Assembly: GCF_023973825.1 (NCBI RefSeq)
Contig: NC_090123.1
Span: 975,501 to 1,039,500 of the forward strand
DNA length: 64,000 nt
Source: Plasmodium brasilianum
Lineage: Eukaryota; Apicomplexa; Aconoidasida; Haemosporida; Plasmodiidae
Direction: 5' to 3'
Positions 1 through 12,409 of the stretch are shown here, one piece after another (the stretch's first letter is position 1; each line of letters opens with the position of its first letter). The notes beneath the pieces were generated by a model. That model had not been told where the DNA came from. It saw nothing but the letters and a program-made list of their open reading frames with translations, and did not search any database. The position numbers and the translations under genes are program-made.

Positions 1-2420
1 ATTCTAGAGAAATTATTTTCGAGCATTTTTATTTTATTTTTGTACTTTTTAAACAAGAGGTTGTACTTGTTGTTGTTGAGCTCCCTCGTGTATTCATTAA
101 CGTTTACATTTTTATTTAAATAGTTGAGTAAATCAAACAAGAAATTGTTGTTTCTTCTGAATTTTCTGACTTTTCTGACTTTTCTGTATTTCCTTTGTTT
201 TTTGCCTTTTCGGAATTTTTCATCTTTTTTGCATTTTTTTTCGTTCCTCTTTTGACGAATAAATGGTGGTATCTCCTTTTTACATAACGCATTTTTTTCC
301 ACCTCAATTTTATCTGTTTTTAAAGAATTCTCTCCTTCGCTATTTTCTGAACATTTGTATTTTTTGTCATTACTTGTACAGGTTAAATTTGGACGGTCCG
401 GACAAAAATCCTTTTTCCATTTTTTTTTTTTTTTTGAAGAATTTAATAATACTGTTGCTAACTTTCTTTTCCGACGATTTAACAGTATCAAATCATTCCT
501 TTTATTCCCCTTCACATATTTTACTTTTCTGTTATTCTGTTTTCTTAACACAGTAATATCTGCCCTTCCACATATACCATCATAACAACATAAAAAATAC
601 ACATCCTTGTGAAGAGAAAAAATAGCTGACCTTGTTAAGGTATATTTAAAAATATGCGTTTTTTTCCATTTAATTAAGTTTATTAAATCATTAAAATTTT
701 TTGATAAATTTCCTTCTATGATACAATTTTTACTTAAAATAAATATTTTTTTTTTTTTATAGTATAAATAGAATTTTTTAAAAGTTGTATTTAAATATGA
801 GTAATCATAAAACAAACAATTGTTTTTTATTAACTGAAAAATATTATTCATATAACAACTTTTATTAAAAAAATAAATTATTTTCTTATAGTTATTTAAA
901 TTTAAAATGTACACATAATCGTAACATACACATATAAGGATGTTTTGCACTCTCAGGATGTCCAGTATATCATTCGGGAAGTCTTTTATAAAATTAACCA
1001 CGTCCAATTTATCCTTTTCTATTTTTACGATCAGCAGTTTCAAACCCAGGTCTTCCAGCTTCGTGTGTCCTATGTTCACCTGCGGAAAGGGGGGAGGGGC
1101 AGAAAATGGCGTGCGCCAAACATATGTACACGCAATATCGCATATTTATATACACATAAGCAGGTAATCATGCATATTATTTATGTATACATGTATATAT
1201 ACACACGTTTGCACATTTTCTTTCTAGCTTTGTCGCTCCCTTTTCCTTACCGCATCGTTCTGAAGTAATATGTGGGCGCTGTCCGCGTAAAAAAAAATTT
1301 TTTTCACAAAAATGAAATTCTTGTAAATTTGTTCTAAACTAACTGTAGTAACATTTTCCAAAAATAGATCTGTGGAAAAGTAGTTCGTGTTGATATCTCT
1401 ACCTCCTACAATGTCTGCATGTTTACGTCCTTTTTCGTTACTACATTTTTCTATGCTGATTTGCTTTTTCTCTCTCGTCGTATAAAAAAAGGTATATACA
1501 GTTTTAAAATCATATGAAAAAGATATATGGAAATTACAAAAGTTTGCACTGCACTTTTTATATTTCTTTCTCTTTTTAAATTTTAATGAATAAAAACTAT
1601 CTAAAAAATGGAAGCTTCGACGTTCTCTTCTACTTTTGTTGTTACTATTTTGGTTGAAATTAAGATGAAACATATGTTCGTCGTTGTAACACTTGTCATC
1701 ATGCGAACTGCTCTTTTTTTTATGTGCACGATTATTCTTCCAATCTGAAGTGAAATTTGAGGTATTACTTCTGCTTATGTTACTGTTTGTCAATAGGTTC
1801 AATATCTTGATTTTTTTTTTTTTTTTTTTTAAACTGACAAGTTTGTAGGAAGTGGGAACTAATTTTTGCCTTTTACTACAATTGTGGATACTTCCATTAC
1901 CGCTACTGCTACTGCTACTGCTACCACCTCCACTGCTACCCCTTTTTGTTCTTTTTTTTTTTTTTACTCCCGCCCCCTGGATGCCATTCCTATTGTATTT
2001 CCTTTTTTCATAATTATGTGTATAGTTAACTGCATGCGGAAGGCTATAAAATAAGGATTGGAATTTATCTTCTTTTATAAAGGTATGTCTTAAAACAACA
2101 ACTAAGGAGTTAAGACTTTTCTTATATTTATAAATGATGAAATGCAAATTTTTATAAATTAATAAAATTCCCGAAAAAATATTTTTCTTTTTTTTATTTT
2201 GAAAGACATTTTTTAATGTAACTAATTTTATAACAGCTGCATTTAATTTAGTTTCATAAAATAAATAATTTATTTTTTTCTTTTTATCAAACTTATAAAT
2301 ATATAAGTCTTTATTTTTTATAATAACAAACTCGATGCTCTTTTCATTTAATAAATTACAACACTCACAATGATCTATTTCGCTCGAATTTCTCACTTCC
2401 TCAATTCTTATGTCTATCAT
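1..2420 (-). CDS. Large conserved protein, tentatively CPSF160/DDB1-like (C-terminus off the left edge)
   Basis: Two coding blocks are visible on the minus strand. The first runs from ATG at 2420 to 1251 (390 codons), followed by a good GTAAGG donor. The second starts at 1079 after a CAG acceptor, in phase 0, and stays open for 359 codons to the window edge. The N-terminal pattern (a run ending KSIEFVIIKNKDLYIYKF, a helical stretch, then SGILLIYKNLHFIIYKYKK) and the block around the exon junction (FFYADSAHILLQND, then LKLLIVKIEKDKLDVVNF) have the strand spacing of the first beta-propeller of CPSF160/DDB1-type proteins, but this is weak similarity read by eye. Low-complexity inserts (poly-Ser/Gly, poly-Lys) separate the blocks, as is common in Plasmodium. 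The reading frame is also open upstream of 2420 for 108 codons, but that part translates (TACG/TATG) repeats and is probably 5' UTR or intron. The protein could equally be an unrelated conserved Plasmodium protein. Confidence 0.6.
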
Positions 2421-3570
2421 TATTTTATTCTTTACTGCAAGTTCGCCAATGGGATCGCGCGCGCACGCACAAGTACAACAAAACGTAAAATAAAAGAAAA
2501 CAAAATATATTAAAAATATGTATGTATGTGAGTATGCATGTAAGTACGTATGTATATATGTATGTATGTACGCATGTAAGTACGTATGTATGTATGTATG
2601 TACGCATGTAAGTATGTATGTATGTGAGTATGCATGTAAGTACGTATGTATGTATGTACGCATGTATGCATATGTATGAACAAATTTACAAACGATCAAA
2701 AATATACGAATGAATAATAAGGTCGATATGCGCAACACGCGCAATACACATCCTGTACAGTAGGAAAAGCAAATGGCACTACTTCCTCTGCGGTTTATAT
2801 GGCACAGCTGGCTCTTTCAGTTTCGCTTTATTTTTGTTTATTTTGCTTATTTTGCTAAGCAGTCAACAAAAACAACCTCAAGACTTATATTATGTGTTTC
2901 CGGGTTTATCCGTGTAACACGTTAACAAGGCATCTTCAACCGTACTTCTTGGAAAAACATAATTTTTTATTTGTTTGCTCCACTTGGTTACTCTCATACC
3001 TTTCTAACCGCTTAGCTGCTTTACCACGTTGCTTTGTTTTGATTCTCTTTTTCGCTCTTCTACTGCGTAACAGTACTTCGAAATGCTTTTATATTAACAT
3101 TTGTATATTTTTTAAAAACATAGGAATTGCTAAAATTCTGAACAGTCATTTTTTTTTTTTTTTAATTAACAAAAATGAACAAAAGTTAAAAGCATTTGCA
3201 TTTCATCCGTTATATGAAAAGGGAAAAAAAAAAAGAATATAAATGAAATGAAACGAAATGAAACGAAATGAAATGAAACGAAATGAAATGAAATGAAACG
3301 AAATGAAACGAAATGAAATGAAAAGAAAATGAAACGAAATGAAATGAAAAGAAAATGAAACGAAATGAAATGAAAAGAAAATGAAACGAAATGAAAATGA
3401 AAAACAAATGTGGAAAAAAAAAAAGCATAAAAATGAAACTAGCGAAAACTTCCAGTCCAGTTAAAATGCTAAAAATTTACAAACATTAATTAAAACAATA
3501 AAATGGAAAGATACAACTAAGAGAAAAAACTGCTGTGCTGTTCTTCATTTGATGAGGAAACAAAAAAAAA

Positions 3571-4457
<887 letters not shown>

Positions 4458-4557
4458 NNNNNNNNNNNNNNNNNNNNNNNNNNNNNNNNNNNNNNNNNNN
4501 NNNNNNNNNNNNNNNNNNNNNNNNNNNNNNNNNNNNNNNNNNNNNNNNNNNNNNNNN
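4458..4557. other. Assembly gap, exactly 100 N
   Basis: One hundred consecutive N bases, the conventional length for a gap of unknown size. The flanking sequences duplicate one another. Confidence 0.99.
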
Positions 4558-5454
<897 letters not shown>

Positions 5455-5590
5455 AGAGCAAAAATAAAGCAAGCGTAAGCATACCAATGTACTTGTACGA
5501 ATAGCGTCTTTGCCTGTGTTTTCTTTTTTTTACGTGTATAAAATAAATTACCTCACTTTTGTTTTTTTGAGTTTGTCTTTGCCTTTGTTT

Positions 5591-5816
5591 TTGTAATACT
5601 TCGTTTATTTTTGTAATACTTCGTTTATTTTTGTAATATTTCGTTTATTTTTGTAATATTTCGTTTATTTTTGTAATATTTCGTTTATTTTTGTAATATT
5701 TCGTTTATTTTTGTAATATTTCGTTTATTTTTGTAATATTTCGTTTATTTTTGTAATATTTCGTTTATTTTTGTAATATTTCGTTTATTTTTGTAATATT
5801 TCGTTTATTTTTGTAA
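5591..5816. repeat. 20-bp minisatellite, about 11 copies, upstream of a gene
   Basis: The unit is close to TTTTTGTAATATTTCGTTTA. The first copies carry ACTTCG and later ones ATTTCG. The array is followed by a short TTTTG array and ends about 35 bp before the ATG at 5854, so it probably lies in the 5' UTR or core promoter of that gene. Confidence 0.95.
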
Positions 5817-5853
5817 TTATTTTTGTTTTGTTTTGTTTTGTTTTTCTATCAAA

Positions 5854-7127
5854 ATGACAACTAGCCAAAGCACTGCAATTTTTGGAAGCGATTTACAAAC
5901 GTTCATAGTCACTAAGTATGACCCCTTACTAACTATTGTGAAGGAGTTAAATGATAAATTACAGAATTCGGAAAAAGGTAAAAACACAAATGAAAATATT
6001 TATAAAATGTTGGTAGTGTAACCAGTCCATTGTTCCCATTCATCACTTACCCCTCTTCCAGCTCTTCTTTTACCTCTCCACCTTTACCTCTCTACCTTTA
6101 CCTCTCCACCTTTACCTCTCCACCTTTACCACTCCACCTGTATCACTCCACCTTTACCTCTCCACCTGTATCACTCCACCTTTACCTCTCCACATGTACC
6201 ACTCCACATGTACCACTCCACATGTACCACTCCACATGTACCACTCCATGTTTGCCCTCATTTCAACTCTCAGACAAGTATCGCTTAGAAAAGAGATTGA
6301 TAAGATTAGAAAAGCAGATGCTAGTATTGCTAGACAAACTAGAAGTAACTGACATACCAGTTGATCTCGAGTTAAAAGAAAAAAAAGAAGAACAAAGGAA
6401 AAATCAAAAAATCGAAAATGAAGAGAATTTATTAGCTCCTTGGCTTTTCTCTTGCCAGTTAGGAACACCATTATCTTCATTACAAGTACTACTAGAATTT
6501 ACAGTACAGAACACAATAGAATTAAATGTTAAACTATGGAAACGAGAGGATGATATGTGGATAAACTTTTTAGAAATTATGTCTTCTAATACTAAAAATT
6601 ATTTACCAGATTCATTAAATTTGATTGAATTAAGAAAAGCTACAAGAAAGTGTTTATTAAATTTATGTACAAGTGAAATTTTAATAGTATTACGAAATGT
6701 GCCAGGAAAATCTCAAGCTGTTTATAACACTACTACAATGACCTTAGTTGCAATTTTAGCTTCTGCAGTTTATGAAGCGTGGAAAAGGATTGAGCTCACT
6801 GACCCCGTTTCCCTCGGTAGAATAGTTCTTGTGTTAGACGGTATGTGCGGGAGGAATTTTACCTGTGTATATCTGTGTAGCTATGCCTTCATCAATTTAT
6901 TATTGTTATTTTATCATTTTATTTTAATATTTTTTAATCCTTCATTACATTTTTTTTTTTTTTTTTTTTTATGCCGTATTTTTCTGAACAGTTCACCTTT
7001 TTTTATCACTCCATTTTTATCACTCCATTTTTACCGCTTCCTTTTTGTCGCCTTATTTTTAGGGGAAGACGTTGGATCGAGGCTAAGAGCAGGAAACAAA
7101 AAGCTGAAAATAGAGCCATTGAATTAA
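5854..7127 (+). CDS. Conserved hypothetical protein, three exons
   Basis: Exon 1 is 5854-5977 (ATG, donor GTAAAA), exon 2 is 6274-6840 (acceptor CTCAG, donor GTATGT) and exon 3 is 7063-7127. Phases agree and give 251 residues. The N-terminus reads MTTSQSTAIFGSDLQTF. A charged coiled-coil-like segment (DKYRLEKRLIRLEKQMLVLL) opens exon 2, followed by a predicted helical body with no motif I recognise. The ATG was chosen because it follows the TTTTG array and the upstream frame has no other ATG. The last exon is uncertain: a donor 4 bp downstream (GTGCGG) would join a different frame whose tail (WIEAKSRKQKAENRAIELK) looks more protein-like and ends near 7171. Intron 1 is largely a 15-bp CCTCTCCACCTTTAC-type minisatellite. 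No function can be assigned. Confidence 0.75.
6063..6250. repeat. Pyrimidine-rich 15-bp minisatellite inside intron 1
   Basis: Repeats of the type CCTCTCCACCTTTAC, grading into CCACTCCACATGTA, fill most of the first intron of the 5854 gene. They keep frames open by chance, which explains the long Pro/Leu/Thr-rich translations here. Confidence 0.9.
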
Positions 7128-8075
7128 AAGTTTATTTTAATAAAGCAATTTCCCTTTTCTGCGCATTTTAATTTTTTAAAAGTTATTTAAAAAAAAAAAA
7201 AAAAAGAAGAAAAAGAAAAAGAAAAAGAAAAAGAAGAAGAAGAAGAAAAAGAAAAAGAAAAAGAAAAAGAAGAAGAAGAAGAAGAAGAAAAAGAAAGAAA
7301 AAGAAAAAGAAAGAAAAAGAAAAAGAAAAAGAAAAAGAAAAAGAAAGAAAAAGAAAAAGAAAAAGAAAAAGAAAGAAAAAGACGAAGTAACAAAAATAAA
7401 AAAAAAAAGTGTGTATTTTTTTTTTTTTCGTTTTACAGAAATTTATGCACACATTTTTACCTCAGATAAACTTGTGAATGTGTATGATCACACACATGTA
7501 TGTGTAAGTGGGCCGTACTTATATATGTATGTGCAGATAGACGGACTTGGATCTTTTCCTGTGCACAGACAGATTTTTTTTTTATATTTATTTCTCAGTT
7601 ATTGCATGTTTTTTATTGTTCTCAGTTATTTTTTCCCTCTTTGATTTTTGCGTTTTTGCATTTGCTCATTGTTTCCTCTTTGCTTTCTTTTTTTTTTTTT
7701 TTTTTTTTTATTTTGTCCTCCGCTTTACATATCTTCAGCTCTTTTATTTTATTTTATTTTATTTTTTGTCACTGATAGCATGATTAGCAAAACTTTTTTT
7801 TATTTCGTTCAAGCAAACGTTTAACGAGTTTGGTAACACATTTTAAATGGGAATTTTCTTTCTTATTGTAAAAATATGAACCGTGCATAATTTTTTATAA
7901 CAATTATGAACATGTGCATAAAAATTTTCCTTTTTTGAGCGCACATATTATTTTTTTTTTTTATATATTTATTTTGCGCCTTTTTCCCACTTTTTGATAG
8001 CATTGTGTGTAACGTGGGCAGCACATATACAGTTTATACATTTCTTGTTGCTGCCTATCTTGGGGAAACGTGGCT
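7128..8075. other. Convergent intergenic region with a purine tract
   Basis: The region lies between the 3' ends of two convergent genes. It has an A/G-only tract of GAA and AAAAAG units (7191-7385) and several T runs. ORFs here are poly-Phe/Ser/Leu translations of homopurine DNA. I see no gene. Confidence 0.75.
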
Positions 8076-8891
8076 TCATACTATGAACAACTGAAAATTG
8101 GAAATACCCCACGAAATGTCATTCGGATCATCTTTTTGAATGTTAGTACCAAACTCAACAATCAATTTGCTCGAATTGTGAGGTATAATAACATCAATTA
8201 ATGAAAAAAATTTGGATTCTCCAGTAGAATTTCCACAAATATTTATAGAGTTTTCTTTATTAACTTGTGAATGTGTATCAGTCCAAACATAAAAAAGATC
8301 TTCTTTTTCATCCCTTCCAATTTTCAAATAAGCTGTTTGATTATTCCAATTGTCAATAAAATGAAAATTACATTTAATACGTATTTGAGTATGACTAGGA
8401 ATATTTTCAAAAGTTTTATAAATTCGTCCCTTAGACAGTTTACCATAACCACCTAATAAATGTATTCCACCACATATAGACGTAAAATTATCAAAATTTT
8501 CACCTGACCATCCTTTTGTATTTGAGCTATTTGCAAAATTTTCGTGTACAACCAACTGAAATTGAGAAATACTCCTAATTTTTAAATTTCCTTCAATATT
8601 TAACACTTTAACAGATAAATCGGGGTTCAGAAAATTTAAATTATCATGTTCATCAATACTTATCAATGGTTTATTTTTTTTACTTATCATAAATTCATTT
8701 TGCGCATTTAGTCCTAACTTGTATTCCGTTCCTTCACTCCAAAATGTTATTCCGTTCTCTCTATTATCTTTTGACGATATTTGTAAGTTTGCCACTGTTA
8801 AGCTCCCTTTTACGGATATGTCGTTTTCGGTCTGTACTCCCTTGTTCAAAAGGAGGGCAACAACAGAGAAAAAGAGCAGCAGCATTGGCAT
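8076..8891 (-). CDS. Secreted protein with a ciliate/apicomplexan-type extracellular domain
   Basis: A single-exon ORF of 271 residues. Residues 1-20 (MPMLLLFFSVVALLLNKG...) form a signal peptide. Residues 24-105 alternate short strands (ISVKGSLTVANLQIS, EYKLGLNAQNEFMI, VKVLNIEGNLKI), suggesting a beta-rich fibre-like region. Residues ~115-271 form a domain with a Gly/Trp core (GWSGENFDNF, CGGIHLLGGYGKLSKG, PSHTQIRIKCNFHFIDNW, WGISNFQLFIV). I associate this Gly-Gly-Tyr...His-Thr...Ile-Asp-Trp pattern with large families of secreted ciliate and apicomplexan proteins; that link is from memory, not a search. There is no C-terminal membrane segment or GPI-like tail, so the product is probably secreted or stored in an organelle. 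It lies head-to-tail with the AKAP7-like gene on the same strand. Confidence 0.85.
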   Translation of the reverse strand: MPMLLLFFSVVALLLNKGVQTENDISVKGSLTVANLQISSKDNRENGITFWSEGTEYKLGLNAQNEFMISKKNKPLISIDEHDNLNFLNPDLSVKVLNIEGNLKIRSISQFQLVVHENFANSSNTKGWSGENFDNFTSICGGIHLLGGYGKLSKGRIYKTFENIPSHTQIRIKCNFHFIDNWNNQTAYLKIGRDEKEDLFYVWTDTHSQVNKENSINICGNSTGESKFFSLIDVIIPHNSSKLIVEFGTNIQKDDPNDISWGISNFQLFIV

Positions 8892-10147
8892 GCTTATCGG
8901 CGGTTAGCGGGGATTGGCAGCAGATGTTACTCCAAAAAATTAATGCAAAAATTATGAATATAAAATGCAAAAAATAAGGTGCTTACAATATAAAATATAA
9001 AAAATAAGGAGCTTACAATATAAAATATAAAAAATAAGGAGCTTAGAATAAAAAATCAAAAGATTTAGCAGCGGACGGAAATGCTCCCGAAATGACCCCC
9101 CAAAATAGCAGTCCTAGTTTTAACTCAAATTAAGCCTAAAATCAGAGAGGTACGAATGAAGTGTATTTGAAAAATTTTAATTACAAAACATGAAAAATTA
9201 AAAAAAAAAAATAAAATACACGTATGTACATATGCACACATATACATATACGTAAGCTATACGTGCCACTCTTCGCTCTTCTGACCAAACGTAGCTTAAG
9301 GTGTATTTACACCCCTGGGCTTTAAATGTAATACTCCTCATTTCGAATTTTGCAAATTCGTCAGTTATGTATGCACACTTTTACATTTCCAAAATTGTAC
9401 ATTTGTAAATGTACATGTACGTGTATACATGTGTAGGTAAAAAAGTCCTTTAACTGCTTGTGTGTGTACGTCTTTTTTTTTTTTTTCTTTTTTTTTAAAA
9501 CAGAGCAAAAAACTGAAACGTACATGTAACAGTTCGAAGCGCTCGTTCTAATTAAGTAAAGAAAGTGGGCTACAATATCATACTATACTATATTCCGCAA
9601 AAATGAGATGAATCATATTCCATGTAAAAAAAAGAAAAAAAAAAAAAAAAATACAATACAATACAATAAACGTTTTATCGTATCTCTAAACATTTATGTC
9701 TTTTTCATATATTTATGCTGACTATAATGGGACATATTTCAAAAAAAAAAAAGAAAAAAAAAAAAAAGAAAAACTAGCCATAATTTGTTCATATTCTTTA
9801 TTTCCCCTAAAATGGAACTTTCGTAAAAAAAAAGAAATACGGGATGTGAAACAACGAAAAATTGGGTAAAAAATTGGGTAAAAAATTGGGTAAAAAACTG
9901 GGTAAAAAATTGGGTAAAAAATTGGGTAAAAAACTGGGTAAAAAATTGGGTAAAAAATTGGGTAAAAAACTGGATGAAATATAAAACAGAATAAAACATA
10001 AAATGGAATAAAAGCAGAATAAAACTTGGATTAAACATCCCCAAAATGTATAGCAACACTTATACGAATGCAACCCATTTATGCTCACACAGGTTGAGTA
10101 GGAAGGGCGCACATCATATCCTTGTCATCCCAAAGAAAAACTTCAAA
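8892..10147. other. Intergenic region with short repeats
   Basis: The region holds three tandem copies of a unit like AATATAAAATATAAAAAATAAGGAGCTTAC (about 8960-9050), T and A runs, and a 13-bp repeat at 9859-9972. It must contain the 3' UTR of the AKAP7-like gene and the promoter of the secreted-protein gene. No gene is seen. Confidence 0.7.
9859..9972. repeat. 13-bp minisatellite AAAAAATTGGGTA, about 9 copies
   Basis: Copies alternate between TTGGGTA and CTGGGTA. The period is not a multiple of three, so the long Phe/Gln/Leu ORFs on the minus strand are by-products of the repeat. It sits about 175 bp downstream of the stop codon of the AKAP7-like gene. Confidence 0.95.
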
Positions 10148-11038
10148 TTATGAAAGATTACATTCTTCTAGTATTTTATAGTATAGTGTTGATGAATCTA
10201 TGTCCATTTCAAGAAATTGAATTTTGGTTGGCAATAAATGTTCGCTCATTAATTTTGTTAAATTGAAGTCTGAATAATAATCTGGAAAAATTTGTGGTTT
10301 TTTGTTCATATATATTTTTTTCATGTACGAGTTTTTCATTATAGTCAAATGTGGAGTAATCTGTTCTTCTGAACTATTTATTTTATGCATATCTTCATTT
10401 TGTTTTATCCCCTGTTTGTTATTCTTTTTGCTCTTTTTGTCATCCCTCTTGCTTTTCTTACTATTACATATAATTTTTATATCTCTTTTTTCAAAAGACT
10501 CTTTTAAAATTTTGATAAGATCTATTATATAGTTTTTGCTCTCATCTTTTAAACTAACATATAAGACATCATTACGAAATGTTTCTAATTTATCAAAACA
10601 GATATTCATTTGATTCATTTTCTTAATTCCTTTCATAGCTTCATGAAAAGCTTTTCTGGATTCTTCCAATTCCGATTTTTTAATATATAAAATTAAAAGA
10701 GAAATATGAAATTTATTTTGTTCTACTATACATTCTTTTAACATTTCATATTTTGTAATAACATGATTTTGTATTTTCACTAATTCTTCTGTTACTACTT
10801 TATTATTGTTTAGAGGAATGCATACAAAACAATTCGGCCTCACATGGCTCATTTTGTTGTGCTGCAGTGTGTACAACCTAGATTTCGTATTGCTAATAAT
10901 ATTGTGGTTATCATTACAATACTTAGAATAGTACTCATAATGATAACTGTAATGATTATCATTACTATAGTGATAATCGCTTCTAATGAAAACTCGATAT
11001 AAGCTAAAACACCGGTAAATGCTTCTTCTTATGTTCAT
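10148..11038 (-). CDS. AKAP7-like 2H phosphoesterase-family protein
   Basis: A 296-residue single-exon ORF. The core from residue 68 matches the A-kinase anchoring protein 7 NLS/2H phosphoesterase fold: PNCFVCIPLNNNK at 68-80, the first active-site-type triplet His111-Ile-Ser113 in FHISLLIL, a connecting block with ETFRNDVLYVSL, and the second triplet His230-Leu-Thr232 in PHLTIMK. The 2H superfamily uses two H-x-S/T motifs to bind or cleave 2',3'-cyclic phosphates; both are kept here, so activity is possible. A Lys-rich insert (193-225) separates the halves. In P. falciparum an AKAP-like protein maps to the equivalent syntenic position (from memory), suggesting a link to cAMP signalling. The N-terminal 60 residues (Tyr/Asn/His-rich) are not part of the fold; Met63 is an alternative start. 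Confidence 0.85.
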   Translation of the reverse strand: MNIRRSIYRCFSLYRVFIRSDYHYSNDNHYSYHYEYYSKYCNDNHNIISNTKSRLYTLQHNKMSHVRPNCFVCIPLNNNKVVTEELVKIQNHVITKYEMLKECIVEQNKFHISLLILYIKKSELEESRKAFHEAMKGIKKMNQMNICFDKLETFRNDVLYVSLKDESKNYIIDLIKILKESFEKRDIKIICNSKKSKRDDKKSKKNNKQGIKQNEDMHKINSSEEQITPHLTIMKNSYMKKIYMNKKPQIFPDYYSDFNLTKLMSEHLLPTKIQFLEMDIDSSTLYYKILEECNLS

Positions 11039-11394
11039 TTAGCAGTTCTTTATGCACACACGTTATTCCGAATGGGTAAAATGGGAAAATATGGAAAACA
11101 TGAGATAAAAAAAAAAAGGAAAAAAAAAATGAACTATAAAAATGAAATAAAAAAATGAACTATAAAAATGAAATAAAAAAAAAGAGAATAGTTCCTTCTC
11201 CTTCAGGTCACTACACTCAGCTAGCCATTTCGACTGTAAGAAAAATAGAAAACTAAGCAATCCGTTAACACAACTCTATGAATGAGGCAGGAGCTCATCA
11301 TAGCTCCATATTTCTACTCTTATGCAAAGGAAGTGCCCTAAATTTGTATACACAGATGTAAACACTTAATCCTTAATCCCTCATACGTACACAC

Positions 11395-11425
<31 letters not shown>

Positions 11426-11697
11426 CGAATGTGTACACTTATTTATGCATACGTATGTATATACATCTACGCTCATATAAGTATGCGTACGCCCCGCTCT
11501 TAAGGAATGACAAACAAATTTTAAGTATTTCAAAATTATAATGGCAAACAAAAAAATGCACACTTATGGCATAAAACCCTTCTCTTTTCTACTATCACGA
11601 AATTTTAAGAAAGCTCGCATAAAAAAGGAGTTCCACTATTTTTGCTCTTAATCGTTGCACACTGTTTTTCCTAATTTTGTCAAAATTAGGGCATAAA

Positions 11698-11830
11698 ATG
11701 GAAAGAATAGTAGCAAAAATGGAAAGAATAGTAGCAAAAAATGGAAAGAATAGTAGCAAAAAATGGAAAGAATAGTAGCAAAAAATGGAAAGAATAGTAG
11801 CAAAAATGGAAAGAAGGTTGGCAAAAATAG
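11698..11830. repeat. 21-22-bp minisatellite (GGAAAGAATAGTAGCAAAAA type)
   Basis: About six tandem copies of a unit reading ATGGAAAGAATAGTAGCAAA with a variable A run, followed by degenerate copies containing TTGGCAAAAA. Confidence 0.9.
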
Positions 11831-12195
11831 TAGCAAAAAAATTGGCAAAAATATTAACAAAAAAATTGGCAAAAAAATGGTCAAATTAGCGGAAAAACGG
11901 AAGAAATAAAGAGGAAGCAATTCTTCCCATATGCACAAACATCCCTGTGTACAACTACAAATCGCACTCAATTTTTACGACGCTGTAATTTCAAAGGCGA
12001 TATAAAAATATGAGCATGAGGAAGAAGAGTAGGTATCATGTAAGTGAGTGCTTTTCCTGCTCTGTGTATGTAGCACGTAGGTGAAAAGATATCGAATGGA
12101 TCGTGAAAAAATGCTGAAAAGATGTTAAAATGCTAATACAGTGTTAATAAAATGCTGGAATAATACTGAAACAATGCTAAAAAAAGAATAAAATA

Positions 12196-12350
12196 AGGCT
12201 AAAAACAGTTTGAACAAATTCGAAAAACAGTTTGAACAAATGCTAAAAACAGTTTGAACAAATGCTAAAAACAGTTTGAACAAATGCTAAAAACAGTTTG
12301 AACAAATGCTAAAAACAGGCTGAACAAATGCAAAAAACAGGCTGAACAAT
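12196..12350. repeat. 22-bp minisatellite (AACAGTTTGAACAAATGCTA type)
   Basis: About seven copies of a 22-bp unit. The last copies change CAGTTTGAAC to CAGGCTGAAC. The array ends about 60 bp before the proposed start codon at 12,410. Confidence 0.9.
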
Positions 12351-12409
12351 GTCAACTTCATTTTCATCCGCTTGCTTACCTGCCCTTATATTCTGAACGA
12401 GTAACCAGT

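Larger units (their letters stand above)
11039..12409. other. Divergent promoter region with two ~22-bp minisatellites
   Basis: The region lies between divergently transcribed genes and probably carries both promoters. It contains A-rich short repeats, a (TA)n block near 11,400, and two unrelated tandem arrays with similar periods (11,698-11,830 and 12,196-12,350). No coding region is seen. Confidence 0.7.

Noticed and set aside
2515..2744. N-terminal 108-codon extension with His-Thr-Tyr-Ile repeats on the left gene
   Set aside because: It translates TATG/TACG microsatellite DNA and precedes a more natural ATG at 2420.
8764..8970. Minus-strand ORF with a signal-peptide-like start (MHFIFIIFALIFWSNICCQS)
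   Set aside because: It overlaps the true secreted-protein gene in another frame, and its downstream part lacks any conserved pattern.
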